Shown here piece by piece: positions 17,545-26,315 of a stretch of DNA of 64,000 bases. Position numbers and translations under genes: made by a program. The DNA is from Altererythrobacter lutimaris (GTDB taxonomy: Bacteria > Pseudomonadota > Alphaproteobacteria > Sphingomonadales > Sphingomonadaceae): NCBI RefSeq assembly GCF_013371495.1, contig NZ_JABWTA010000001.1, positions 2,578,693-2,642,692 of the forward strand, written 5' to 3'. Every line of letters begins with the position of its first letter. The stretch's first letter is position 1. Under the pieces are notes generated by a model. That model had not been told where the DNA came from and did not search any database. It was given only the letters and a program-made list of their open reading frames with translations.

Positions 17545-18678
17545 TTATACAAGGGCGTAATGCTCTTGAAGAATTCTTGTGATGCGTTGTGCAGCCCGCC
17601 CATCGCCATACGGGTTGTGGGCTTTCGCCATAGCCACATACTGCTCTTGGTCGTTGAGCAAAGTGTTAGTCGTATCCACGATCTTCTTCTGATCTGTGCC
17701 CACAAGCTTTGCCGTACCTGCTTCGACACCTTCTGGACGCTCGGTAACGTCGCGCATGACCAGAACCGGTTTGCCAAGGCTTGGCGCTTCCTCCTGAATG
17801 CCGCCGCTGTCTGTGAGAATGACTTCCGATGCGTCCATGAGCGCTACGAAATCGGGGTATTCCAGCGGGTCAATCAACGAGACATTGGCAAGATGTCCTA
17901 AGCGTGGCTTCATAACATCGATGACGTTTGGATTGGGATGGACCGGGTAGATGATTGCCACATCATCCCGTTTGGCGAGCTCTTCCAAAGCGCTGGCGAT
18001 CGAATGCATGCCTTCGCCAAAGTTTTCGCGCCTATGCGCTGTCACAGCCACGATGCGCTTGCCAGCAAGCCGCGTTCGCAAATCCCCGATGACTGGAGCA
18101 ATGGCTGGATTGTTCTGAATCTTAGCTCGAGTGGCGAGCAGTGCGTCCAAGACGGTGTTGCCTGTCACATGCACGGTCTCGGCTGCTGTATTTTCTCGCA
18201 GCAAAGCATCGGCTGCACCTTGTGTAGGTGCAAAGTGCAAATCGGTAATCACGCCAGTAACACGCCGGTTCACTTCTTCAGGCCAAGGCGCGTAATTGTC
18301 ACCGCTTCTTAGTCCGGCCTCGACGTGGCCCACAGGAATCTTGCGGAAATAGCAGGCAATCGAAACCATCATGGTGGTGAGCGTGTCGCCATGCACGAGG
18401 ACCCGATCAGGACGCTCTTTGTCCAGCGCTTCACCAAAGTGGAGGATGATCCGGCTCGCAAGCTGGTCCAGGCTTTGTCCGGCCTGCATCAGATCAAGAT
18501 CAATATTCGGAATAATGTCAGCAATGCTGAGCACTTGATCCAGCATTTCGCGGTGCTGCGCAGTCACGGCGACGCGCGCATCGAATGATCCCGAAGCGCG
18601 TAACGCATGCACTACCGGGAACATCTTGATTGCTTCCGGACGCGTGCCGAATGTGACGAGGATACGCGGTTTGCTCAT
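17545..18678 (-). CDS. wecB: UDP-N-acetylglucosamine 2-epimerase (non-hydrolysing)
   Basis: The 377-residue protein starts with the family pattern VTFGTRPEAIKMFPV and contains VHGDTLTTMM, HVEAGLRSGD, AVTAHRRENFGEG and DSGGIQEEAPSLGKPVLVM (key residues D-S-G-G and E-E-A), all diagnostic of the WecB/MnaA GT-B-like epimerase. It converts UDP-GlcNAc to UDP-ManNAc in the cytosol. The start overlaps the wecC stop by four bases (ATGA), so the two are translationally coupled. The enzyme supplies the substrate of the dehydrogenase encoded just upstream. Confidence 0.95.
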   Translation of the reverse strand: MSKPRILVTFGTRPEAIKMFPVVHALRASGSFDARVAVTAQHREMLDQVLSIADIIPNIDLDLMQAGQSLDQLASRIILHFGEALDKERPDRVLVHGDTLTTMMVSIACYFRKIPVGHVEAGLRSGDNYAPWPEEVNRRVTGVITDLHFAPTQGAADALLRENTAAETVHVTGNTVLDALLATRAKIQNNPAIAPVIGDLRTRLAGKRIVAVTAHRRENFGEGMHSIASALEELAKRDDVAIIYPVHPNPNVIDVMKPRLGHLANVSLIDPLEYPDFVALMDASEVILTDSGGIQEEAPSLGKPVLVMRDVTERPEGVEAGTAKLVGTDQKKIVDTTNTLLNDQEQYVAMAKAHNPYGDGRAAQRITRILQEHYALV

Positions 18679-19976
18679 ACCACCAACATTCCCCGCGTAT
18701 CGTAGACCATGTGACCCTTGAGGTTCATCTGAGGGAGATGCTTGAATGCATTGTGATCGACAAGAATGACTACGATCTCAGCTTCCGCTAGCGCATCGCC
18801 AAGGCCGACCAGCTTTGCTCCAGAATCGGTAAGTGCGCCAGGAAGCTCTTCTGCGAAGGGCTCGACGATGTGTAGCCGCTCGCCATAATCGCGAGCTAGT
18901 TCCTCTGCGATTTCGAGAGCGGGGCTTTCGCGGAAATCATCAATGTTCGCTTTGAACGCGAGACCCAGCAAGGCGGTCTTTGTTTGCGGATCAGCCTCCA
19001 TCATGTTTTTGATGCGATCGAGGACATGGCGCGTTTTGCTGTCATTGACTTCGCGAGCAGTGCGGGTCAGCCGCGCTTGCTCGGGCGCGCCTGCAACAAG
19101 GAACCAAGGATCAACAGCGATACAATGCCCACCCACTCCTGGGCCCGGCTGCAGAATGTTCACACGGGGGTGCCGGTTGGCGAGCCGAATGATCTCCCAC
19201 ACATCGACCTCAAGGTGGTCGGCGATCAATGACAATTCATTCGCGAAAGCGATATTGACGTCGCGAAAGCTGTTCTCGACGAGCTTCACCATCTCCGCTG
19301 ATCGCGCGCCTGTCTCCAGCCGCGCGCCCTTTACGAAGTGACGGTAAAGATCACTTGCTTGCTTAGTGCAAGCCGAAGTCAGGCCGCCAATCACCCGATC
19401 ATTTGAAACCAGCTCAGCAAGGATTTTGCCCGGCAATACTCTCTCCGGACAATAGGCGATGGCAACATCGAAGTCCGTATCCTTCGCGTCATTTGAGCTA
19501 GCGTCTGGAATCCGCAAGTCGGGCCGCAGCTTAGCTATACAGTTGGCTACTTCCTCTGTTGTCCCGACTGGAGAGGTCGACTCCACAATGACGCAAGTCC
19601 CGGGGACCAGCTTTGGCGCGATGGTTTCAGCCGCAGAGAGAACATAGTCGATACACGGCTGGTTATCTGCCTTCAGCGGCGTAGGAACAGCCAGCACGTA
19701 ATAGCGTGCTTCAGGCACTTCGAGCGAGGCCGTAAGCTTGCCGGACGAGACCACTTCATGGACAAGCGTATCGAGGTCGGTTTCCTCGATATGGATCCCG
19801 CCAGACGAGACCGTTTCCACGACTTGCGGAGACACGTCTACGCCGCACACAGATAGTCCCGAACTGGCGAGCACCGCAGCAGTCGGCAAGCCGATGTAGC
19901 CGAGACCGATCACTGCGACGTCAAACGCAGCATCTTCTTCAGGCTGAAGATCCGCGTATTCTACCGTTTGTGACAA
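18675..19976 (-). CDS. wecC: UDP-N-acetyl-D-mannosamine dehydrogenase
   Basis: The 433-residue protein has the nucleotide-binding motif VAVIGLGYIGLPTAAVLA near residue 22, the CPERVLPG segment and the catalytic-type GPGVGGHCIAVDPWF motif with the active-site cysteine near residue 277. It also has the C-terminal FKANIDDFRESPA segment. These identify the UDP-glucose/GDP-mannose dehydrogenase family, WecC subgroup, which oxidises UDP-ManNAc to UDP-ManNAcA with NAD. It overlaps wecB downstream and follows wecG by about 37 bp, giving a wecG-wecC-wecB operon. Confidence 0.93.
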   Translation of the reverse strand: MSQTVEYADLQPEEDAAFDVAVIGLGYIGLPTAAVLASSGLSVCGVDVSPQVVETVSSGGIHIEETDLDTLVHEVVSSGKLTASLEVPEARYYVLAVPTPLKADNQPCIDYVLSAAETIAPKLVPGTCVIVESTSPVGTTEEVANCIAKLRPDLRIPDASSNDAKDTDFDVAIAYCPERVLPGKILAELVSNDRVIGGLTSACTKQASDLYRHFVKGARLETGARSAEMVKLVENSFRDVNIAFANELSLIADHLEVDVWEIIRLANRHPRVNILQPGPGVGGHCIAVDPWFLVAGAPEQARLTRTAREVNDSKTRHVLDRIKNMMEADPQTKTALLGLAFKANIDDFRESPALEIAEELARDYGERLHIVEPFAEELPGALTDSGAKLVGLGDALAEAEIVVILVDHNAFKHLPQMNLKGHMVYDTRGMLVV

Positions 19977-20013
19977 AACAGTCTCCCGTTGATTGGCTGA
20001 TCCAGAAATCGCA

Positions 20014-20817
20014 TCAGCTCGCTATCGGAAATTCGATCGGCTTCCTGCCGCTGATCCAAGTGCGCAGTAGTAGCCACGTATAGGCTGAGTTGGATTTCGC
20101 ATATCTTACGAACATTTTGCGCGGTTCTTTCACCAGACGGTGAAACCATTCCAAGCCGACCTTTTGCATCCAAACCGGCGCGCGCGAGACATGTCCAGCG
20201 AGCACGTCTACTGAGCCTCCGACGCCCATCAGGAAAGGCACGTTGAGGCGATCAGCATTGCCGTTGAGGAAGCGTTCCTTGCGCGGGGTGGGCATCGCCA
20301 CAAACAGACAATCTGCACCTGAACTTGCGATTCGTTCGACTATTTCTGCCTCATCTTGCGGACCGAAATAGCCATTCCTTGCGCCAGCGAATTCGAGCCC
20401 GGGCCAACGTCGCTGTGCTTCGGCCATCGCCTTCCTGAGCTGCTCTTCCTTGGCACCAAGGATGAATGGTTTGCGGCCAGTTTGAGCGCACCGTGCGAGC
20501 AGGGCATAAAACAGATCGATGCCTGCCACCCGTTCAACATCGTGGGCACCGAAGAGCTTCAGACCGTACACAATCCCCTGACCGTCGATCCCGATCATGT
20601 CGCTTCCACGTACGTCAGCGGCTAAATCGTCATCTGATCCGAGTTTCATGAGCTTGGCCACATTCAGGGCAGTGTGGCGCATCGGCTCCCGCCGCTCCAT
20701 GGCGCGCTCGGCAAGCGAGACACTTTCTTCGAGTGACAGCAAGTCAATCGGCGTGCCGAAAAAGTTCAGCCGGCGCGCTTTCCCAAGGCCATCCGGTTGG
20801 TGATGTTCGAGCGGCAT
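20014..20817 (-). CDS. WecG/TagA/CpsF family glycosyltransferase
   Basis: The 267-residue protein shows the GT26 family pattern: NFFGTPIDLLS near residue 18, TALNVAKLM, the GIDGQGIV segment, then KPFILGAKEE and LFVAMPTPRKERFL near residue 185. Members transfer ManNAcA or ManNAc to an undecaprenyl-linked acceptor at the membrane. Being first in an operon with wecC and wecB makes a UDP-ManNAcA transferase role likely, but linkage and acceptor are unknown. It is the first gene of the operon and is divergent from the CoA-transferase gene, with 170 bp between the two starts. Confidence 0.85.
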   Translation of the reverse strand: MPLEHHQPDGLGKARRLNFFGTPIDLLSLEESVSLAERAMERREPMRHTALNVAKLMKLGSDDDLAADVRGSDMIGIDGQGIVYGLKLFGAHDVERVAGIDLFYALLARCAQTGRKPFILGAKEEQLRKAMAEAQRRWPGLEFAGARNGYFGPQDEAEIVERIASSGADCLFVAMPTPRKERFLNGNADRLNVPFLMGVGGSVDVLAGHVSRAPVWMQKVGLEWFHRLVKEPRKMFVRYAKSNSAYTWLLLRTWISGRKPIEFPIAS

Positions 20818-20987
20818 GCTTGGCTTTCTATGTGTGTCCCCGAGGACCTCGGTTTGCTTGCAAGCCCTTTAATACCGCGCAGCATTTTATTGCCACCCGT
20901 CTCTACGCATTTTCACACAGTCTACCTTTTGCTTGCCTCCATTCACAGCCCGCGCCATGCACATCGCCGCGAAGGGAGAAGGAATTG

Positions 20988-22070
20988 ATGTCTCAGCCGT
21001 CAGGGCCATTGGTTGGCTTGAAAGTTGTAGAGTTTGCCGGGATCGGGCCGGGACCTCATGTGGCCATGCTGCTCGCCGATATGGGGGCTGAAGTCGTCCG
21101 GATCGAACGTCCGGGTACGCAGATCAGCAATGAAGTGGTCGAACGTGCCCGCCATCGTGTCGCAGTCGATATGAAGAGCGAGGAAGGAAAGGCCTTCTGT
21201 ATTGAGGCGCTCAAGTCAACTGACGTGCTGCTCGAGGGTTTTCGCCCTGGTGTGATGGAGCGGCTGGGACTTGGCCCCCACGAGATGCTCGTGCAGAACC
21301 CGCGCCTCGTCTACGCCCGCATGACCGGCTGGGGGCAGGATGGGCCTCTCGCGCAAGCCGCAGGACATGACATCAACTACATCGCAATTACAGGCGCACT
21401 GAGCGCCGTGGGCCGAGCAGGCGATACGGCTGTGCCGCCGCAAAACCTGGTCGGCGATTTCGGCGGCGGCTCGATGTATTGCGCGCTGGGCATTCTGGCA
21501 GCCTTGTTCGAACGCGAGCGGAGCGGGAAGGGGCAAGTTGTTGATGCCGCTATTGTTGATGGCACGAACAGCCTTATGAGTTTTTTCTTTGGCATGAGGC
21601 ATGTCCCGTACCTCACGACAGATCGCGGCAAAGGCATGCTCGGCGGAGCTGCTCATTTCTATCGCTGCTACGAATGTGCCGATGGGCGCGAGATATCTTT
21701 AGGCTCGATTGAACCACAGTTTTATGCAGAACTCTTGGAGCGCGTGAAGGCACCAGAGGAGCTGCGCGAGGGCCAGATGAATCCCGGTAATTGGGAGGAA
21801 TACACAGCCAAGCTCGAAGCCCTTTTCAAGACAAAGACTGCAGCTGAATGGACGGAAATTCTCGAAGGCACAGATGTGTGCTTCGGCCCGGTTTTGACAG
21901 TCGAAGAAGCGCGCGATCATCCTCACATGAAAGCGCGCGGCCTTTATGAGGAGCATGACGGTGTCTGGCATACTGCGCCCGCGCCGCGCTTTGATCGTAC
22001 ACCCGGTTCAGTGAGGCCTAGCGCCATGGACGGCGATGAAGTCGTCAAGCGCTGGGCGGCAATGGGATAA
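20988..22070 (+). CDS. CaiB/BaiF family CoA-transferase or alpha-methylacyl-CoA racemase
   Basis: The 360-residue protein begins at an ATG preceded by GAAGGGAGAAGG, a clear ribosome-binding site. It has the family III start [22 protein letters not shown] (key G-P-G-P), VVRIERPG, the conserved [11 protein letters not shown] and a GQDGPLA segment. Length and motifs fit alpha-methylacyl-CoA racemase as well as a formyl-CoA-type transferase. The neighbouring MaoC hydratase five bases downstream suggests a fatty-acid or branched-acid catabolic unit. The exact substrate cannot be decided. Confidence 0.85.
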   Translation: MSQPSGPLVGLKVVEFAGIGPGPHVAMLLADMGAEVVRIERPGTQISNEVVERARHRVAVDMKSEEGKAFCIEALKSTDVLLEGFRPGVMERLGLGPHEMLVQNPRLVYARMTGWGQDGPLAQAAGHDINYIAITGALSAVGRAGDTAVPPQNLVGDFGGGSMYCALGILAALFERERSGKGQVVDAAIVDGTNSLMSFFFGMRHVPYLTTDRGKGMLGGAAHFYRCYECADGREISLGSIEPQFYAELLERVKAPEELREGQMNPGNWEEYTAKLEALFKTKTAAEWTEILEGTDVCFGPVLTVEEARDHPHMKARGLYEEHDGVWHTAPAPRFDRTPGSVRPSAMDGDEVVKRWAAMG

Positions 22071-22075
22071 AGAGC

Positions 22076-22528
22076 ATGGCAGGCAGGTATTTTGATGAGT
22101 GGCAAGTCGGCGATCGGATCGAGCACGAAATTCGCCGGACCGTTACGGAGACGGATAACCTGCTCTTCTCGACAATGACTCATAACCCGCAGCCGCTGCA
22201 TCTCGACATAGAGGCAGCGAAGGAAAGCGGCTTCGGGCAGATTCTCGTGAACTCGACGTTCACGTTCTCGCTCCTCGTCGGACTTTCCGTTGGCGAAACG
22301 ACGCTCGGCACGCTGGTGGCCAATCTCGGATTTACCGATGTCGTCACACCTAAGCCGGTCTTCATCGGTGATACCTTGCGCGCTTCGAGCGAAGTCAAGG
22401 AACTTCGCGAGAGTAAGTCTCGGCCTGAAGCGGGCATCGTGACTTTCCAGCATGAAATGCTCAATCAACGCGATGAGGTGGTTTGCCGCTGTCTGCGTAC
22501 TGCATTACTTCACCGGAAGCATGCTTGA
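22076..22528 (+). CDS. MaoC family hydratase
   Basis: The 150-residue single hot-dog-fold protein has [18 protein letters not shown] near the N-terminus, followed by [16 protein letters not shown] with the catalytic Asp/His-type N-P-x-P-L-H, and [18 protein letters not shown]. These match MaoC-like enoyl-CoA hydratases such as mesaconyl-CoA hydratase. It follows the CoA-transferase stop by five bases and probably shares its transcript, so it may hydrate the CoA ester that the first enzyme makes or isomerises. Confidence 0.85.
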   Translation: MAGRYFDEWQVGDRIEHEIRRTVTETDNLLFSTMTHNPQPLHLDIEAAKESGFGQILVNSTFTFSLLVGLSVGETTLGTLVANLGFTDVVTPKPVFIGDTLRASSEVKELRESKSRPEAGIVTFQHEMLNQRDEVVCRCLRTALLHRKHA

Positions 22529-22622
22529 CGCCACGGCATGCTTGCAAAACCCAGCTCGCCTTGACGGGTGATGCAGGGGAGGCGCACAGTGCCTCCGCAA
22601 CTCAAGTTTCTGGGAGGGGACT

Positions 22623-24533
22623 ATGCGAGGGTTTTCAGCGAGAATTGCGCTTGTCTTGAGCGCGTCATTGGTGTTGGCCGCTTGCGGTAGCGAAGCGCGG
22701 CCTGAACAAAGTGGTAATGGCGAGAACACCATTGAGCTGGCTGAGTTTCCTGATCGCCCGTATTGGGGCGATACCCACCTTCACACGGACAACTCAGTCG
22801 ATGCGTTCGGTTTTGGCGTTCGTCTTGGGCCCGAGGCGGCTTTGCGCTTTGCGCGCGGTGAAGAAGTCACTGCAACCACTGGTGCGCAGGCTCAGCTTGC
22901 ACGTCCGCTCGATTTCCTCGTGATTTCAGACCACTCCGATGGTCTCGGCGCGACGCGGCGGCTTTATGATGCGCCGCGCTTGGGTGTGGTCGCGATGGGC
23001 GATGAGACGCTGCTGCGCTGGTACGATATGATGCATGAAAGCCCAGAGCAGTCGCAACTGGCGATTGCCGAGCTCATCACAGCGGCAGCGGACGGAAATT
23101 TGCCTGAGGCGCTGAGCGATCCGGAGAGACAGGCTGAAGCGACAAAAGATATCTGGGAGACACACTTAGATACGCTCGATCAATTCAATGAGCCGGGCGT
23201 ATTTACGGCGCTTGCAGGCTTTGAATACACGCTCATGCCGGACGGCAACAATCTGCACCGCGTCGTCATGTTTCGCGATGGCAGCGACCGAACCAAGCAG
23301 GTTGTGCCGTATCCCGGCCTTTCAACCACCGCCGAAGGCTTGTGGGATTACATGATCGCCTATGCGGAGAAAACTGGCGGCGAAGCGCTTGCGATCCCGC
23401 ATAACTCGAACCTCTCCAATGGCTTGATGTTTGAGCTCACTATGCCGGATGGAGGGCCGATGACGGCTGAGTATGCGCGCAAGCGTGCAGCCGCAGAGCC
23501 TGTTGTCGAAGTCACCCAGATCAAGGGCGATAGCGAGACGCATAGCTTCCTTTCGCCCAATGACGAGTTTGCAAGCTTTGGCGACGCGGGTTGGGAGCTT
23601 GGCAATTTGCCGCTCACAGCGCCGACGAGCGACGATATGCTCGCGGGCAATTATGCGCGCGAAGCCTTGCAGCGTGGCCTGTCTCTGGAAGAGCGCTTGG
23701 GCGTCAATCCTTATGCCTTCGGAATGATCGGTTCGACCGACAGCCACACCTCCCTTGCAACAGGCGATGAAGACAATTTCTGGGGCAAGCACTCAGGCAA
23801 TGAGCAAGCCAATACTAAACGCGCGCTTCAGCCGCAAAACCTCGGGACAAGGGAGGGGCGCTTTGGCTGGCACTACCTCGCAGGCGGCTATGCAGCCGCC
23901 TGGGCGCGGGGCAATACGCGCGCGGAGATCTTCGATGCGTTCAAGCGCCGCGAGGTCTACGCCACAACCGGTCCGCGCATGGTAGTGCGCATGTTTGGCG
24001 GGTTTGATTTCACCTCCTCCGACTGGGACGAGGACTGGGTGCGAGCAGGCTATACCCGCGGGGTTCCGATGGGAGGCGAGCTCACTGACAATGGCAATGC
24101 GCCGGTGTTCATGATCTCTGCGCAAAAGGACCCTGACGGGGCAAATCTTGACCGGGTCCAAGTGGTGAAAGGCTGGGTCGATGGTTCAGGCGAAGTGCGC
24201 GAACGGGTCTATGATGTGGTGTGGTCCGACATGGAGGATCGCCGCATGGCGAACGGTAAAGTGCCTGCTGTCAGCGACACCGTAGATCGTGAAAAAGCAA
24301 TCTATACCAATACGATAGGTGCTGCAAACCTGCAGGTCACATGGTCTGATCCAGACTATGTCGAAGGGCAGCGCGCGTTCTACTATTTGCGTGTGTTGGA
24401 GATCCCGACCCCGCGCTGGACGCTCTACGATGCGCTGCGTTTCGGCATCACTTTGAGCGAAGAAGCGATGGCTGATGCGGTGGCGCAGGAGCGGGCTTAT
24501 TCCTCGCCGATCTGGCTCAGGCCTGCAGCATAA
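22623..24533 (+). CDS. DUF3604 lipoprotein with PHP-like metal motifs
   Basis: The 636-residue protein has a lipoprotein signal peptide with the box LVLAAC (Cys near residue 21), so it should be anchored in the periplasm. Metal-ligand-type motifs occur in order: GDTHLHT near 50-56, SDHSDG near 102, IPHNSN near 258 and GSTDSHT near 370. This is the DUF3604 family, thought to be related to metal-dependent phosphoesterases or amidohydrolases but without a settled reaction. GGGAGGGG sits just before the ATG. It heads a three-gene unit with the parvulin and HupE-like genes that follow. Confidence 0.85.
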   Translation: MRGFSARIALVLSASLVLAACGSEARPEQSGNGENTIELAEFPDRPYWGDTHLHTDNSVDAFGFGVRLGPEAALRFARGEEVTATTGAQAQLARPLDFLVISDHSDGLGATRRLYDAPRLGVVAMGDETLLRWYDMMHESPEQSQLAIAELITAAADGNLPEALSDPERQAEATKDIWETHLDTLDQFNEPGVFTALAGFEYTLMPDGNNLHRVVMFRDGSDRTKQVVPYPGLSTTAEGLWDYMIAYAEKTGGEALAIPHNSNLSNGLMFELTMPDGGPMTAEYARKRAAAEPVVEVTQIKGDSETHSFLSPNDEFASFGDAGWELGNLPLTAPTSDDMLAGNYAREALQRGLSLEERLGVNPYAFGMIGSTDSHTSLATGDEDNFWGKHSGNEQANTKRALQPQNLGTREGRFGWHYLAGGYAAAWARGNTRAEIFDAFKRREVYATTGPRMVVRMFGGFDFTSSDWDEDWVRAGYTRGVPMGGELTDNGNAPVFMISAQKDPDGANLDRVQVVKGWVDGSGEVRERVYDVVWSDMEDRRMANGKVPAVSDTVDREKAIYTNTIGAANLQVTWSDPDYVEGQRAFYYLRVLEIPTPRWTLYDALRFGITLSEEAMADAVAQERAYSSPIWLRPAA

Positions 24534-24549
24534 AACGGCGGGTAGCGAC

Positions 24550-25353
24550 ATGCCACAATGGCTGAAAGAGCCACTGGTCCATTTCCTGATCGGCGGCGCA
24601 GTCCTGTTTGGGTTCTTTGCCTGGATGGGTACACCTGCCGATCCGGCAAGCCGCGAGATTACCATTGATTCCGAGACACTTGCTTCGATCTCTAGCGGCT
24701 TTGAACAGCAGATGGGCCGCGCGCCAACCGATGCTGAATTGGATAATCTGACGCAGCGTTTTATCCGCGAAGAAGTACTTTACCGTGAAGCTTTGCGGCT
24801 TGGTCTCGATCAGGACGATGCGATTGTCAGACGGCGCCTCGCGCAGAAAATGGACTTGATTGCAGCGGCTCAAGCAGAAGCTGCCAACCCATCCGACGAG
24901 GAGCTTCAGGCCTGGCTCGAAGCCCACCCAACGCGCTTTGCGAACGATGCCAGATATACGTTCGAGCAGCTCTGGTTTGCTGAAAAGCAAGCGGCAGATG
25001 AAGCACAGATAAGTCGAGATAACCCCGAGATGAGCCGAGATAAACGCGCCAGCATCGAGCTGCCTGCGACAGTAAGCGAGATGCCGCGCAGCGAAATCCT
25101 CGACCGCTTCGGACAGCAATTCGCGAGCGAGCTGGACGCATTGCGCCCAAGCGAAGAATGGCAAGGACCGATCCCTTCGGGCCTCGGCTGGCATCTCGTT
25201 CAATTGACCGCAGTCGATGCATCCGACCTGCCTCCGCTGAGCGAAATTCGCGCCCGCGTGGAGGCCGATTGGCGCTCCGGAACGGCTGCTGAACGCAAGG
25301 AGGCCGCTTACGAACTTCTGCGCGAAGCCTACACTGTCGAGATTGACCGGTGA
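24550..25353 (+). CDS. membrane-anchored parvulin-type peptidylprolyl isomerase
   Basis: The 267-residue protein has one N-terminal helix (residues about 10-28) and a SurA/PpiD-like region with FIREEVLYREALRLGLDQDD (R-E-E-x-L-Y-R-E-A core) and later GPIPSGLGWHLVQL, the parvulin C-terminal end. It probably assists folding of secreted proteins in the periplasm. It starts 17 bp after the DUF3604 gene and its stop overlaps the HupE start (GTGA). The canonical parvulin His/Cys residues are not all obvious, so chaperone function without isomerase activity is possible. Confidence 0.75.
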   Translation: MPQWLKEPLVHFLIGGAVLFGFFAWMGTPADPASREITIDSETLASISSGFEQQMGRAPTDAELDNLTQRFIREEVLYREALRLGLDQDDAIVRRRLAQKMDLIAAAQAEAANPSDEELQAWLEAHPTRFANDARYTFEQLWFAEKQAADEAQISRDNPEMSRDKRASIELPATVSEMPRSEILDRFGQQFASELDALRPSEEWQGPIPSGLGWHLVQLTAVDASDLPPLSEIRARVEADWRSGTAAERKEAAYELLREAYTVEIDR

Positions 25354-26315
25354 GACTGCTGCTAGCGCTTTTGCTGGCTCTTTTCGCGGTCCCGGCTTCA
25401 GCTGACGAAGTGCGGCCCATGGCGCTCGACTTGACCGAACAGGCGGCAGGCAAGTGGTCGCTGGTCTGGAAGCAACCTGTTTCCAATCCGACCGCCGCTG
25501 TGATCGAGCCAACTCTGCCCGCCAATTGCCGCTTTTCGAGCGGGCCGACGATGCGCCGCGCGAATGCTGCCTATCTCGGCAATGCGGAGCTAACTTGCGA
25601 GGGTTCGCTCGGCGGGCAAGTCTTCGCTTTGCCGCAGCTGCCGGGACAGTCCGATGCCTTGCTCCGGGTCGCGCCTTTGGACCAGCCCGTGCAGTCTTTG
25701 CGCCTCACCGCCCGCGAGCCGCAAGCGACCATTCTGGCAGCGCCGGACCGCATGCAAGTTCTGCGCAGTTACTTCGTCATCGGGGCCGAGCATATCCTGA
25801 TGGGCTGGGACCATCTGCTGTTCGTCATCGCGCTGGTGCTGCTGGTGAAGCGCGGCTGGGCGGTCGTGGGCGCGGCGACAGCCTTCACGGTTTCGCATTC
25901 GATCACGCTTGCAGCGAGTGTGCTGGGATTTGCAGGCCTGCCGCAAGCGCCGGTCGAAGCCCTGATCGCTTTGTCGATCCTGTTCCTCGCAGTCGAGCTT
26001 ACGCAAGGTTATCGCGAGACATGGACGCGGCGCTGGCCGTGGCTCGTCGCCTTTGCCTTTGGTTTGCTCCACGGCTTCGGTTTTGCAGGGGCGCTTGCAG
26101 ATATCGGCCTGCCGGAAGGCGAAGTGCCAACCGCTCTGCTCGCTTTCAACCTTGGCGTTGAAGCGGGTCAGATTGCCGTGATCGCGATAGTGCTGTTGCT
26201 GCGCGCGGCGATCATCAGGCTTGCGCCCAGGGCCGAGGCTCCAGCGCTCAAATTCGCAACTTATGCGATCGGAATTATTGCGAGTTTTTGGCTGATTGAT
26301 CGGATTGTGGTTTAG
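25350..26315 (+). CDS. HupE/UreJ family membrane protein
   Basis: The 321-residue protein has a cleavable-looking signal peptide (RLLLALLLALFAVPASA), a roughly 130-residue extracytoplasmic region, then about six membrane segments. The conserved HupE_UreJ_2 motifs GAEHILMGWDHLLF near residue 144, AFTVSHSITLA near 178 and LLHGFGFAGAL near 238 are present; the histidines suggest a metal-binding transporter, and HupE is implicated in nickel uptake. The GTG start overlaps the upstream stop. Its last 41 bp overlap the convergent NodT gene. Whether it moves nickel or another ligand is open. Confidence 0.85.
   Translation: MRLLLALLLALFAVPASADEVRPMALDLTEQAAGKWSLVWKQPVSNPTAAVIEPTLPANCRFSSGPTMRRANAAYLGNAELTCEGSLGGQVFALPQLPGQSDALLRVAPLDQPVQSLRLTAREPQATILAAPDRMQVLRSYFVIGAEHILMGWDHLLFVIALVLLVKRGWAVVGAATAFTVSHSITLAASVLGFAGLPQAPVEALIALSILFLAVELTQGYRETWTRRWPWLVAFAFGLLHGFGFAGALADIGLPEGEVPTALLAFNLGVEAGQIAVIAIVLLLRAAIIRLAPRAEAPALKFATYAIGIIASFWLIDRIVV

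Noticed and set aside
25454..26161. Long antisense frames over HupE, comM, nth and ParA genes
   Set aside because: They have no ribosome-binding site and mirror the GC-rich codon pattern of the conserved genes on the other strand, so they are shadow frames.
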